Of a DNA stretch of 42,173 nt, positions 23,915 to 32,166 are shown one piece after another. Origin of the DNA: Sphingomonas sp. (GTDB lineage: Bacteria; Pseudomonadota; Alphaproteobacteria; Sphingomonadales; Sphingomonadaceae); contig JAICVC010000002.1 of NCBI GenBank assembly GCA_025935515.1, positions 1 to 42,173 on the forward strand, given 5' to 3'. Position 1 is the first letter of the stretch. The number at the start of each line of letters is the position of its first letter. The translations under genes and the position numbers were made by a program. The notes under the pieces were generated by a model. The model was not told the origin of the DNA. It searched no databases and was given only the letters and a program-made list of their open reading frames with translations.

Positions 23915-26011
23915 ATGGACCGCCTGTACAAATGCTCTCTCGCCGCTGCCTTGCTTTGCGGCGCGGTCCCAGCTTTCGCCGCGGACACCATGGATGCAGC
24001 GGCCGATGCCGCCGCGGCGGGCCCTGATATCGTCATCACCGGGGAGCGGGTGCCGTATGGCGTGAAGGTCATCAGCAGCGCGACCAAGACCAACACCGAC
24101 ATCAAGAACGTCCCCCAGGCGCTGACCATCGTTTCGAGCGCGCAGATCGGCGACCAGCAGCTGCGGTCGATCGGCGACCTGCTGCTGTTCGTTCCCGGCG
24201 CTTCGTACAATTCGGGCGAGGGCAACCGCGATACTTTGGTCCTGCGCGGCAATTCGAGCACAGCCGACTTCTTCGTCGACGGGGTGCGCGACGACGTCCA
24301 ATATTTCCGGGACTTCTACAACGTCGACCGGGTCGAGGTGCTGAAGGGCCCCAACGCGATGATCTTCGGTCGCGGCGGCGGCGGCGGTGTTCTCAACCGA
24401 GTGCTGAAAAAGCCAAGCTTCACCGTTGCCCGCGGAGTCACACTGGCCGGCGATCGTTGGGGCGGGCGGCGGGTCAGCACCGACCTCGACCAGCCGCTTT
24501 CCGAGACCGTCGGACTTCGGCTCAACGGCGTCTATGAAAACAGCGACAGCTTCCGCCGTCACGTCGACCTGAAGCGCTATGGCATCAACCCGACCGCGGC
24601 GCTGCTCGCCGGCCCCGACACACGGATCGACCTCGGCTACGAATATTTCCACGACCGTCGCACCGCCGACCGCGGCGTGCCGGCGAACGGCGACGAGCCG
24701 ATCCGCGGCTTCACGCGGACCTTTTTCGGCGACCCCGACAAGAGCTTTGCGCGGGCCAACGTCAATCTGGCCACGCTAGCGATCGAGCACCGCTTCGCCG
24801 AAGGCCTAACCCTCAAGAACCGGATGATGTTCGGCGACTATGACAAATTCTACCAGAACATCTTCCCGGCGAGCTTCAGCGCCGCGACTGGGCAGGTCGC
24901 GCTGTCGGGCTACAACAACCGCAACGACCGCCGGAACCTGTTCAGCCAGACCGATCTGGTGTGGGAGAACCGGCTGGCCGGCGTCGACCAGACGCTGCTG
25001 GTCGGCTTCGAAGTCGGCCGCGAACGCTCACGCAACAAGCGCATGACCGCGAGCTTTACCGGCTCGAACACCGTTCCCGTCGCCGATCCCACAGTCGATG
25101 CCAACGTCATCTTCGCGCCATCGGCGACCGATGCCGATAACCGCGTGCGGGCGACGGTCGCGGCGCTCTACGTCCAGGACCAGATCCGGCCCGTCAAATG
25201 GCTGGAGATCGTCGCCGGGCTGCGCTTCGACAGCTTCAAGGTCGACGTCGACGATTTCCGCACGAACGGCGGCGAGTTCAGCCGCCGCGACCACCTCTGG
25301 TCGCCGCGGCTCGGTGTCGTGCTCAAGCCGAGCGACGACCTGTCGATCTACGCCAGCTACAGCCGCTCCTACCTGCCCCAGTCGGGGGACCAGTTCAGCG
25401 GCCTCACTTCGATCACCGAGGCGCTGAAGCCCGAGCGCTTCGACAATTACGAGGTCGGCGCCAAGCTGCAGCTTCCCGGTGGGCTGCTGGCGACCGCGGC
25501 GCTCTACCAGCTCGACCGGACCAACACCCGCGCCACCGATCCGCTGAACCCGGCGAACACGGTCCTGACGGGCACCCAGCGCAGCCGCGGGCTGGAGCTC
25601 GGGCTCGAACGCAGCATCACCAGCCGCTGGCTGATCTCTGCGGGATACACGCTGCAGAAGGCGGAAATCACCAAAACCACCGCGGCGGCGCCCGAAGGGC
25701 GAGCGGTGCCGCTGGTCCCGCGCCACAGCTTCTCGCTGTGGAACCGCTACGATTTCAACAAGACGATCGGCGCCGGCCTGGGCGTGATCGCCCGATCCAA
25801 GTCCTACACGAGCATCAGCAATGCCGTGAAGCTGCCTGGATATGCGCGCGTCGACGCGGCGCTTTATTACCGGCTGCCGTTTGGCGTCGAAGCCCAGGTG
25901 AATGTCGAGAACCTGCTCGGCGCGCATTATTTCCCGACAGCCAATTCGGACAACAACATCTCACCGGGTGCGCCGCGGACGGTAAAGGCGACGGTGGGGT
26001 ACCGGTTCTGA
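23915..26011 (+). CDS. TonB-dependent siderophore receptor
   Basis: 698-residue outer-membrane receptor for ferric siderophores, most like the catecholate group (Fiu/CirA). Signal peptide 1-22 (AVPAFA). A TonB-box-like DIVITGER segment (about 38-45) leads into the plug (NVPQALTIVSS, VLRGNSSTADFFVDGVRD, VEVLKGPNAMIFGRGGGGGVLN). A 22-strand barrel follows, ending in Phe as OmpA/BAM substrates do. The start has AAAGGGG upstream and a Fur box in front, so iron repression is expected. No TonB, ExbB or siderophore reductase gene is adjacent. The exact ligand cannot be told. Confidence 0.93.
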   Translation: MDRLYKCSLAAALLCGAVPAFAADTMDAAADAAAAGPDIVITGERVPYGVKVISSATKTNTDIKNVPQALTIVSSAQIGDQQLRSIGDLLLFVPGASYNSGEGNRDTLVLRGNSSTADFFVDGVRDDVQYFRDFYNVDRVEVLKGPNAMIFGRGGGGGVLNRVLKKPSFTVARGVTLAGDRWGGRRVSTDLDQPLSETVGLRLNGVYENSDSFRRHVDLKRYGINPTAALLAGPDTRIDLGYEYFHDRRTADRGVPANGDEPIRGFTRTFFGDPDKSFARANVNLATLAIEHRFAEGLTLKNRMMFGDYDKFYQNIFPASFSAATGQVALSGYNNRNDRRNLFSQTDLVWENRLAGVDQTLLVGFEVGRERSRNKRMTASFTGSNTVPVADPTVDANVIFAPSATDADNRVRATVAALYVQDQIRPVKWLEIVAGLRFDSFKVDVDDFRTNGGEFSRRDHLWSPRLGVVLKPSDDLSIYASYSRSYLPQSGDQFSGLTSITEALKPERFDNYEVGAKLQLPGGLLATAALYQLDRTNTRATDPLNPANTVLTGTQRSRGLELGLERSITSRWLISAGYTLQKAEITKTTAAAPEGRAVPLVPRHSFSLWNRYDFNKTIGAGLGVIARSKSYTSISNAVKLPGYARVDAALYYRLPFGVEAQVNVENLLGAHYFPTANSDNNISPGAPRTVKATVGYRF

Positions 26012-26015
26012 TCAT

Positions 26016-26086
26016 CCGTCATTGCGAGGAGCCGAAGGCGACGCGGCAATCCAGATTGGATTGCTTCGCTACGCTCGCAATGACGG
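26016..26086. repeat. 71-bp palindromic intergenic repeat (REP-like)
   Basis: CCGTCATTGCGAG at the left end and CTCGCAATGACGG at the right are exact inverted copies. Inner arms GCAATCCA and TGGATTGC continue the symmetry, so the whole element folds into one long hairpin. It fills the gap between two convergent genes: the receptor stop ends five bases before and the UdgX stop begins two bases after. It resembles the palindromic elements repeated across many alphaproteobacterial genomes. A deleted relative is at 2469-2488. Confidence 0.85.
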
Positions 26087-26087
26087 T

Positions 26088-27515
26088 TTAACGGGCGAGC
26101 TCCTCCGCCCGCGCCTTGATGCGTTTGAGGTCGCGGAGGAACAGGCGCCTGCCCTCCCGGCGCGCAGCTTCGTCCGGAGCGCGGAGGATCGAGCTCGGGT
26201 GCGCCGTCACCCAGCATTCGCTGCCGTCGCCGAGCATCAGCGGCTCGCCGCGGACCTTCGAAATGGTCACGGCCTTGCCGACCAGCGAGCGCGCTGCGGT
26301 CGCGCCGAGCGCGACCGTGACCGGCGGTCGGATCAGCTCGCGCTCATGCTCGAGCCACCAGCGGCAGGCGCTGATCTCACCCGCGTCGGGCTTGTTGTGG
26401 ATCCGCCGCTTGCCGCGCATCACGAACTTGAAATGCTTGACCGCATTGGTGACGTAGACCGCCGAACGGTCGATCCCTGCGGCTTCGAGTGCCTCGTCGA
26501 ACAGTTGGCCCGCCGGGCCGACGAACGGCCGTCCGGCGAGATCCTCCTGGTCGCCCGGCTGCTCGCCCACGAACATGATTGAGGCATCGAGCGGACCTTC
26601 GCCGAAGACAGTTTGCGTCCCGAATTTGTAAAGCTCGCAGCGCGTGCACTTGCGCGCGTCTTTCAGCAGCGCCTCCCACGAGGCGCGGAGATTGCCTCCC
26701 GGCTCAATGGAGCGCTCCGCCTCGAGCGCGTGCAGCAATCCTTCCTTGGCATCAGAGCGGTCGATCATCTCCAGCTCGCGCATCCGGGCAGTGGCGATCA
26801 GGGGCTGAACGAGCGAAGTCTCCGGCATGTTGCGCCAATATTTCTTCGGCATCTCCTTCAGCATCGCGCCGACCTTCAGCCGCGCCGGATTGAAGATGCT
26901 CGAATAATAAGTGCGCCACGTCTCTTCGAGCGGATCGCCCGCGGGAGCATCGGCCGGCGCCGCCCCCGGGCCCTCGCTGAGGTTCGTTCCGTCCCAGTGG
27001 ATCGAAAGTTCCGGCGTCAGGATCGACCAGACCATGTTGGTGAAGCGGTCAACGAAAAAGCCCGCGGCCCGGCGGACAATATGATGTTCGGGTTCGAAAA
27101 AGGCCACGAAAAGACCGTCGAGCTCGCGGAACCGGACGAACGCATGCATTTTGTGGACGTCGCGACGAACGGCTTTGGCGAGGTCTTGCAGGCGCCGCAC
27201 CAGCGTGTCGGCGGCATCCTCGAGCGCATGCCTGTCGTACCTAAGACGAAGCAGCAGCGCATAGAGCAAGGCAAACCGCTCTGGGTCCGCATGGCACACG
27301 ACGTCGCCCGCCAGCTCGACGAAGCTTCGCGGCACGGGAAAGCTCGCCGCGGCTGGCTGAGTCGCGTCGGTGCCGAACAGGTCGGCCGCGCCGCCTTCAA
27401 CTTGCCAAACCACCGCACTGGCAGGGACCCCAGCTTCGGCAAGGTCGCGCGCCGCCTCACGCCAGCCGTCGAAGTCGTCCGGCGCCGACAAGGTGACGCG
27501 ATACACGTCGATCAT
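26088..27515 (-). CDS. DUF4130 - UdgX fusion, uracil-DNA-binding protein
   Basis: 475 residues. About 80-240 is a DUF4130 domain (TIGR03915-like, with RYDRHALEDAADTLVRRLQDL and HKMHAFVRFRE). From about 280 is a family 4-type uracil-DNA glycosylase with Fe-S cysteines (CTRCELYKFGTQTVFGEG), GEQPGDQED, and the UdgX loop Lys-Arg-Arg-Ile-His at 369-373. In UdgX the His of this loop becomes covalently bound to the abasic site after uracil removal. The start is the ATG at 27515 (MIDVYRV), behind AGGGG and 19 bases after the radical SAM stop; a longer frame would run into that gene. It shares the operon and its LexA box. Confidence 0.92.
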   Translation of the reverse strand: MIDVYRVTLSAPDDFDGWREAARDLAEAGVPASAVVWQVEGGAADLFGTDATQPAAASFPVPRSFVELAGDVVCHADPERFALLYALLLRLRYDRHALEDAADTLVRRLQDLAKAVRRDVHKMHAFVRFRELDGLFVAFFEPEHHIVRRAAGFFVDRFTNMVWSILTPELSIHWDGTNLSEGPGAAPADAPAGDPLEETWRTYYSSIFNPARLKVGAMLKEMPKKYWRNMPETSLVQPLIATARMRELEMIDRSDAKEGLLHALEAERSIEPGGNLRASWEALLKDARKCTRCELYKFGTQTVFGEGPLDASIMFVGEQPGDQEDLAGRPFVGPAGQLFDEALEAAGIDRSAVYVTNAVKHFKFVMRGKRRIHNKPDAGEISACRWWLEHERELIRPPVTVALGATAARSLVGKAVTISKVRGEPLMLGDGSECWVTAHPSSILRAPDEAARREGRRLFLRDLKRIKARAEELAR

Positions 27516-27534
27516 TGGCCCCTCGGCTAGCACG

Positions 27535-28782
27535 TCAGGCGGCGAACAGCTCCAGCTGCTGCCTTTTAGGACCGACAAGTGCACGCAAGTCGGCACGGTC
27601 AGTCAGCAATGTCGGGCGCCAATCGGTCGTGCTGATGAATGGGCGGACCTTTGCAACCGACAGCGTCATCCGCGCTATGTCGTCGAGCCTCAGCCTACGC
27701 CAGCGGCGTGAGCTGAGGATTCGCTCGACGGCCTTGATCCCGAGGCCCGGCACGCGGAGAAGCGATTCTCTCGGCGCCCGGTTCACGTCCACCGGAAAGC
27801 GCTCCCGGAACTTGAGCGCCCAGGCGAGCTTGGGGTCGATGTCGAGCGGAAGCATGCCCTGGCTGTCCGTCGCGCCCTGCACCTCCTGCGGAGCGAAGCC
27901 GTAGAAGCGCATCAGCCAATCGGACTGGTAGAGCCGGTGCTCGCGCATCAGCGGCGGCCGCTTGAGCGGAAGGACGGCGCTCGCGTCGGGGATGGGTGAA
28001 AATGCCGAGTAATAGACACGACGTAGACCGAACCGGTCGTAGAGCGTGCTTGCCTTGCCGACGATGTCGCGGTCGCTGGCGCAGTCGGCGCCCACGATCA
28101 TCTGCGTCGACTGACCGGCAGGTGCGAACCTGGGTGCCGACTTGAACCTCTTCGCTGCGTCCTTCGCACCCTCGATCGACGTCTTCATGTCGCTCATCGC
28201 CCCCTCGATCCGCGCTGCGTCCTTTTCGGGAGCCAGCCTTTCGAGCCCGCTTTCGGTTGGGAGCTCAACGTTGATCGACACCCGGTCGGCATAGCGGCCG
28301 GCCTGCCGAACCAGCTCCGGATCGGCGTCGGGAATGGTCTTGAGGTGGATATAGCCGCGAAAGTCGTGATCCTCGCGAAGGCTCCGCGCAACCTCGACGA
28401 TCTGTTCCATCGTGTAATTGGACGAGCGGATAATCCCAGACGAGAGGAACAGCCCTTCGATATAGTTGCGCTTGTAGAAAGCGAGCGTGAGCCGGACGAC
28501 CTCTTCGCTGGTGAAACGGGCGCGGCGGACATTCGAACTCTTGCGGTTGATGCAATAGGCGCAGTCGAAAATGCAGCTGTTGGTCAGCAGGATCTTCAGC
28601 AGCGAAATGCAGCGGCCGTCCGGCGCATAGGCGTGGCAGATGCCCATCCCCGCATCGGTCGAGCCGACGCCGGCTCCCTGCCGCGAATCCCGCCTCACCG
28701 AACCCGACGACGCACAGGACGCGTCGTACTTGGCGGCGTCGGCGAGAATTGCGAGTTTCGCTTGAATATCCAACAGGGCCAT
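27535..28782 (-). CDS. Putative DNA modification/repair radical SAM protein
   Basis: 415 residues. The radical SAM cluster is Cys70-x3-Cys74-x2-Cys77 (SCIFDCAYC). Extra cysteines lie at 23, 49 and 58. The C-terminal helix-hairpin-helix (LLRVPGLGIKAVERILSSRRW, about 340-365) suggests DNA contact. The family (TIGR03916) is always found beside DUF4130, as here; its reaction is not known. The N-terminus MALLDIQAKLAILADAAKYD is the family start, so the ATG at 28782 is firm, although the LexA box ends only two bases upstream and leaves no room for a ribosome site, suggesting a leaderless message. Confidence 0.9.
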   Translation of the reverse strand: MALLDIQAKLAILADAAKYDASCASSGSVRRDSRQGAGVGSTDAGMGICHAYAPDGRCISLLKILLTNSCIFDCAYCINRKSSNVRRARFTSEEVVRLTLAFYKRNYIEGLFLSSGIIRSSNYTMEQIVEVARSLREDHDFRGYIHLKTIPDADPELVRQAGRYADRVSINVELPTESGLERLAPEKDAARIEGAMSDMKTSIEGAKDAAKRFKSAPRFAPAGQSTQMIVGADCASDRDIVGKASTLYDRFGLRRVYYSAFSPIPDASAVLPLKRPPLMREHRLYQSDWLMRFYGFAPQEVQGATDSQGMLPLDIDPKLAWALKFRERFPVDVNRAPRESLLRVPGLGIKAVERILSSRRWRRLRLDDIARMTLSVAKVRPFISTTDWRPTLLTDRADLRALVGPKRQQLELFAA

Positions 28783-28784
28783 TC

Positions 28785-28799
28785 GTTCTGCCTATGTTC
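28785..28799 (-). promoter_or_regulatory. Alphaproteobacterial SOS (LexA) box
   Basis: GTTC-N7-GTTC, an exact match to the direct-repeat LexA operator of alphaproteobacteria (read GAAC-N7-GAAC on the gene strand). It lies directly before the start codon of the radical SAM gene, so DNA damage should induce the radical SAM - UdgX operon. Confidence 0.8.
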
Positions 28800-28900
28800 T
28801 CTAACAAGCTGTTGCAACACAATAACTTAGCAAAAGCGTGACTCACCACGAGGAACGCGCGGCTGACGGGGCCGTTCTCAGTTCGCAAGGAGGACGACGC

Positions 28901-29395
28901 ATGGCTGACGACCGGGAAATGGAGAAGCAATTCTGGAGCGCGCTTGAGGACAGCCCCTTCCTGATGCTGGGGGTGGAGGGCGCGCGTGACGGCGCGACGC
29001 AGCCGATGACTGCCAATTGCGAGGATCAGGACCGCGACGCAGCTCAGATGTGGTTTTTCACCGCAAGGGATCACGACCTGACCCGCTCGCTCGGGCAATC
29101 GAATCGCGCAATCGCGACCTACGCGGCCAAAGGCCATGACTTGTTCGCGAGCCTTCGCGGCACGCTCAGCATCTCGAACGATCAGGCGACGATCGATCGC
29201 TTGTGGAGCCCCGTGGTTGCCGAGTGGTATGAGGGAAAGGACGATCCGAAGCTGGCGCTCCTGCGCCTTGACGTCGAGGACGCGAAAATCTGGCAGAGCG
29301 ATATCGGTGGCTTCCTGAGGCCAGCCGTCAACAAGCTGTTCGGACAAAGGCCAGAGGCCGGCATGAATGACAAAGTCGCCGAGATCAGCTTCTGA
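28901..29395 (+). CDS. Pyridoxamine 5'-phosphate oxidase-like (general stress protein 26 type) protein
   Basis: 164 residues from the ATG at 28901, which has AAGGAGG seven bases upstream; the frame is open to 28838 but lacks a ribosome site there. The split-barrel flavin fold is indicated by FLMLGVEG, PMTAN, MWFFTARDHDLTRSL, ATYAA-KGHDLFASLRGTLSI and WSPVVAEWYEG. Members bind FMN or FAD, but their substrates are mostly unknown; the group includes general stress proteins. It is divergent from the SOS operon by 118 bases, so the LexA box could also affect it, but the box is at the far end. Confidence 0.85.
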   Translation: MADDREMEKQFWSALEDSPFLMLGVEGARDGATQPMTANCEDQDRDAAQMWFFTARDHDLTRSLGQSNRAIATYAAKGHDLFASLRGTLSISNDQATIDRLWSPVVAEWYEGKDDPKLALLRLDVEDAKIWQSDIGGFLRPAVNKLFGQRPEAGMNDKVAEISF

Positions 29396-29440
29396 CCCGC
29401 CCGCTTGCGGCGTAGCCGGCCGCTGCGTATCGGCTGGCGC

Positions 29441-31336
29441 ATGACCAAGCTCGCGCTCCGCCTCACCGCCTCGCTAGTGCCGCTGCTCGTCCTGGCCGCG
29501 GCTGCGCCGCCCGTGACGCCGATGACGCCCGACGTCGTTGCCAAGTACGACCCGGTCCTGCCCGAGGCCGACTTCATCAAGCGCGTGGCAATGGTGCCGA
29601 TGCGCGACGGCACCAAGCTCTACACGGTCATCGTGATGAAGAAGGGCACGCGGAACGGGCCGATCCTGCTGTCGCGCACGCCCTATGACGCCAAGGGCAG
29701 CATGAGCCGCGAGAAGAGCCAGTCGGGCGTCGACATCCTGCCGATCATGTACAAGGAGTTCTTCAACGACGGTTACATCATCGTCCAGCAGGACCTCCGC
29801 GGGCTGCACAACAGCGAAGGCACGTTCGTGATGAACCGCCCGATCGTCGGGCCGCTCAACAACAGCGGCATCGACGAGAGCACCGACGCCTACGATGCAA
29901 TCGACTGGCTGGTGAAGAACGTGCCGGAGTCGAACGGCAAGGTCGGCACGATCGGCTCGTCCTACCTCGGCTTCCTGACGCTCGCCTCGGAGATCAACCC
30001 GCACCCGGCGCTGAAGGCCGCGGTGCCGCAGAGCCCGATGGTCGACGGCTGGATGGGCGATGACTGGTTCCACAACGGCGCATTCCGCGTCGGCGGGTTC
30101 GACTTCGCCGTTTCGCAGAGCACGGGCAAAGCTGAAGGCGCCGAGCTCGCGACGGGTCCGGGCGACGATTATACCCGCTATCTCGAAGCCGGCTCGATGG
30201 CGGATTACGCGCGCCGCCTGCAGATCGAACATTATCCGTTCGTCCAGAAGCTAATGCAGAACCCGGCCTACACTGATTTCTGGTCGCTGCAGGCGGTCGA
30301 CAAGTGGATGGCCGCGCGTCCGCTCACCGTCCCGACTTTGATCGAGGTCGGGCAGTGGGATCAGGAGGACAGCTATGGCGGGCCAGCCGTCTACAAGGCG
30401 CTCAAGGACAAATATGAGGGCAGCGGCCTGCTGCACCTCGCGATCGGCCCGTGGCGGCACTCGGGCGCCAACCATTATGGCTACGACCTCGGCGACATCA
30501 TCTTCACCGGCGACACCGCCGACGAATGGCGCGTCAAATGGGTGAAGCCGTTCTTCGACCATTACCTGAAAGGCGCGCCGGACCAGCAGACGCCCAACGT
30601 CCTGACCTACGCGACCGGGATCAATGAATGGCAGGCGAGCCCCAAATGGCCGATGGGCACGCCGACGCCGCTCTATCTGACCGGTAGCGGCCGAGCCGGG
30701 TTCGATCGCCCTCTCGCCGCGGGCCGCGACGAATATGTTTCCGATCCCGCCAACCCGGTGCCGTACCTCCCCCGACCGATCACAGGGGCGCAGTGGCGGA
30801 CCTGGCTGGTGCAGGACCAGCGCTTCGTCACCAACCGTCCCGACGTCATCAGCTACACGACCGCGCCACTGACCAAGCCGGTGCACATCATGGGCGCGCC
30901 TGAGGTCGACCTCTTCGCCGCGACCAGCGGCACCGACAGCGACTGGGTGGTCAAGCTGATCGACGTCTATCCCAACGAAGCGCCCGAAGGCGCGGCGCAG
31001 GGATCGAAGCGCGACATGTCGGGCTATGAGCTGCCGATCGGGATCGAGATCTTCCGCGGCCGCTATGTCGACAGCTTCGCGAGGCCACGCGCATTGCGGG
31101 CCGGCAAGGCCGAGCATTACCGCTGGGGCCTGCCCAACGTGAATCACGTCTTCCTGCCCGGCCACAAGATCGTGGTGCAGATCCAGTCGAGCCTGTTCCC
31201 GGTCTACGACCGGAACCCGCAGACCTTCGTCCCGAACATCTTCTACGCGAAGGCCGGCGATTACCGGAAGGCGACGCAGACCATCTACCGCGGCGGCGCG
31301 ACCGCGAGCGCGGTCTATCTGCCGATCGTGCCCTAG
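29441..31336 (+). CDS. CocE/NonD family serine hydrolase
   Basis: 631 residues from the ATG at 29441; an earlier TTG is less likely because it would precede a signal peptide. The signal peptide (about 1-22) points to export. Alpha/beta hydrolase with nucleophile Ser174 in GSSYLGF, an acid in GQWDQED and His in GPWRHSG. The C-terminal jelly-roll domain (from about 440, VHIMGAPEVDLFAATSGTDSDW) is of the X-Pro dipeptidyl-peptidase C type. Relatives include alpha-amino-acid ester hydrolases and cocaine esterase; the substrate here is unknown. The stop overlaps the converging DUF1206 gene by four bases. Confidence 0.92.
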   Translation: MTKLALRLTASLVPLLVLAAAAPPVTPMTPDVVAKYDPVLPEADFIKRVAMVPMRDGTKLYTVIVMKKGTRNGPILLSRTPYDAKGSMSREKSQSGVDILPIMYKEFFNDGYIIVQQDLRGLHNSEGTFVMNRPIVGPLNNSGIDESTDAYDAIDWLVKNVPESNGKVGTIGSSYLGFLTLASEINPHPALKAAVPQSPMVDGWMGDDWFHNGAFRVGGFDFAVSQSTGKAEGAELATGPGDDYTRYLEAGSMADYARRLQIEHYPFVQKLMQNPAYTDFWSLQAVDKWMAARPLTVPTLIEVGQWDQEDSYGGPAVYKALKDKYEGSGLLHLAIGPWRHSGANHYGYDLGDIIFTGDTADEWRVKWVKPFFDHYLKGAPDQQTPNVLTYATGINEWQASPKWPMGTPTPLYLTGSGRAGFDRPLAAGRDEYVSDPANPVPYLPRPITGAQWRTWLVQDQRFVTNRPDVISYTTAPLTKPVHIMGAPEVDLFAATSGTDSDWVVKLIDVYPNEAPEGAAQGSKRDMSGYELPIGIEIFRGRYVDSFARPRALRAGKAEHYRWGLPNVNHVFLPGHKIVVQIQSSLFPVYDRNPQTFVPNIFYAKAGDYRKATQTIYRGGATASAVYLPIVP

Positions 31337-32133
31337 CTGACCGCCTCCTCGACCTTGCGCTTGACGTGCTCGGTCGGCGGCTTGTGGATCGACCGGTAGC
31401 GCGCCTCGACCAGCGAATAGGCGCCGAACAGCGCAAGCCCCGCCGCGACCGGGAATTGCAGCGGCCCGCGCAACGCATCGAGCGCCTGCTCGAACCCGCC
31501 AGCCTCTGCGGCGCTGCGGTCCAGTGCAGCCCGGGCGAGCAGCCAGCCGGCGGTCAGGAAGACGATCCCGCGCGCCGCATAGCCGGTCCGGCCGAGCCAT
31601 TTCGCAAGCGGGGCCCGAGCCGCTGGGTCGAGGTGACGGAGGAACGAGCAGCTCGCGGCTTTCCACAGCTGCACCACGCCCGCGCCGGTGAGAACAGCAG
31701 CGGCGATGAGGAGCGCAACGCCCCCCGCCGGCAGGTGCAGAGCCGCCGCGGCATTCTGTTGCACGCCGCCGACATGCGTAGTCTGCCCAAGCATGATCCT
31801 GAGCGCCTTGTAGGCCAGGAACAGATAGATTGCGCCACTCGACCCGGCAGCGATACGCCGACGCCAGGCCTTGGGATGATGCCGGCCGCTGTCCATCCCG
31901 AACGCGGCATCGCTGACCCGCCACAGGCCGTAGCCGCCCATGCCTGCCACCAGGAAGATCATCACGCCCCGGCCGATGCCGTGACTGACAAATTCCATCG
32001 CCCCGGTCAGGTCCTCCGTCCGTCCGGTGCGGATCACCAGCCAGGCGATGACGATGTAGAGCAGGCCACGCGTGACGAAGCCCAAGCGCGCGAGCCACTG
32101 GAAGTTGCTTTCGCGGGCGATGTCGTCGGCCAC
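31333..32133 (-). CDS. DUF1206 integral membrane protein
   Basis: 266 residues with six hydrophobic helices arranged as three repeats of a two-helix unit, each starting with a similar segment (ARLGFVTRGLLYIVIAWL, RRIAAGSSGAIYLFLAYKAL, GRTGYAARGIVFLTAGWLL). This repeat is the DUF1206 signature. The C-terminus is charged (KPPTEHVKRKVEEAV). No activity is known. It lies 33 bases downstream of the peptide transporter on the same strand. Confidence 0.88.
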   Translation of the reverse strand: MADDIARESNFQWLARLGFVTRGLLYIVIAWLVIRTGRTEDLTGAMEFVSHGIGRGVMIFLVAGMGGYGLWRVSDAAFGMDSGRHHPKAWRRRIAAGSSGAIYLFLAYKALRIMLGQTTHVGGVQQNAAAALHLPAGGVALLIAAAVLTGAGVVQLWKAASCSFLRHLDPAARAPLAKWLGRTGYAARGIVFLTAGWLLARAALDRSAAEAGGFEQALDALRGPLQFPVAAGLALFGAYSLVEARYRSIHKPPTEHVKRKVEEAVS

Positions 32134-32166
32134 GCCCGGGACAACGCGGCAGCCTCGATCGCGCTC

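Noticed and set aside
30251..32098. A 615-codon minus-strand frame opposite the CocE hydrolase and through DUF1206
   Set aside because: It spans two convergent genes with known folds and matches no protein family.
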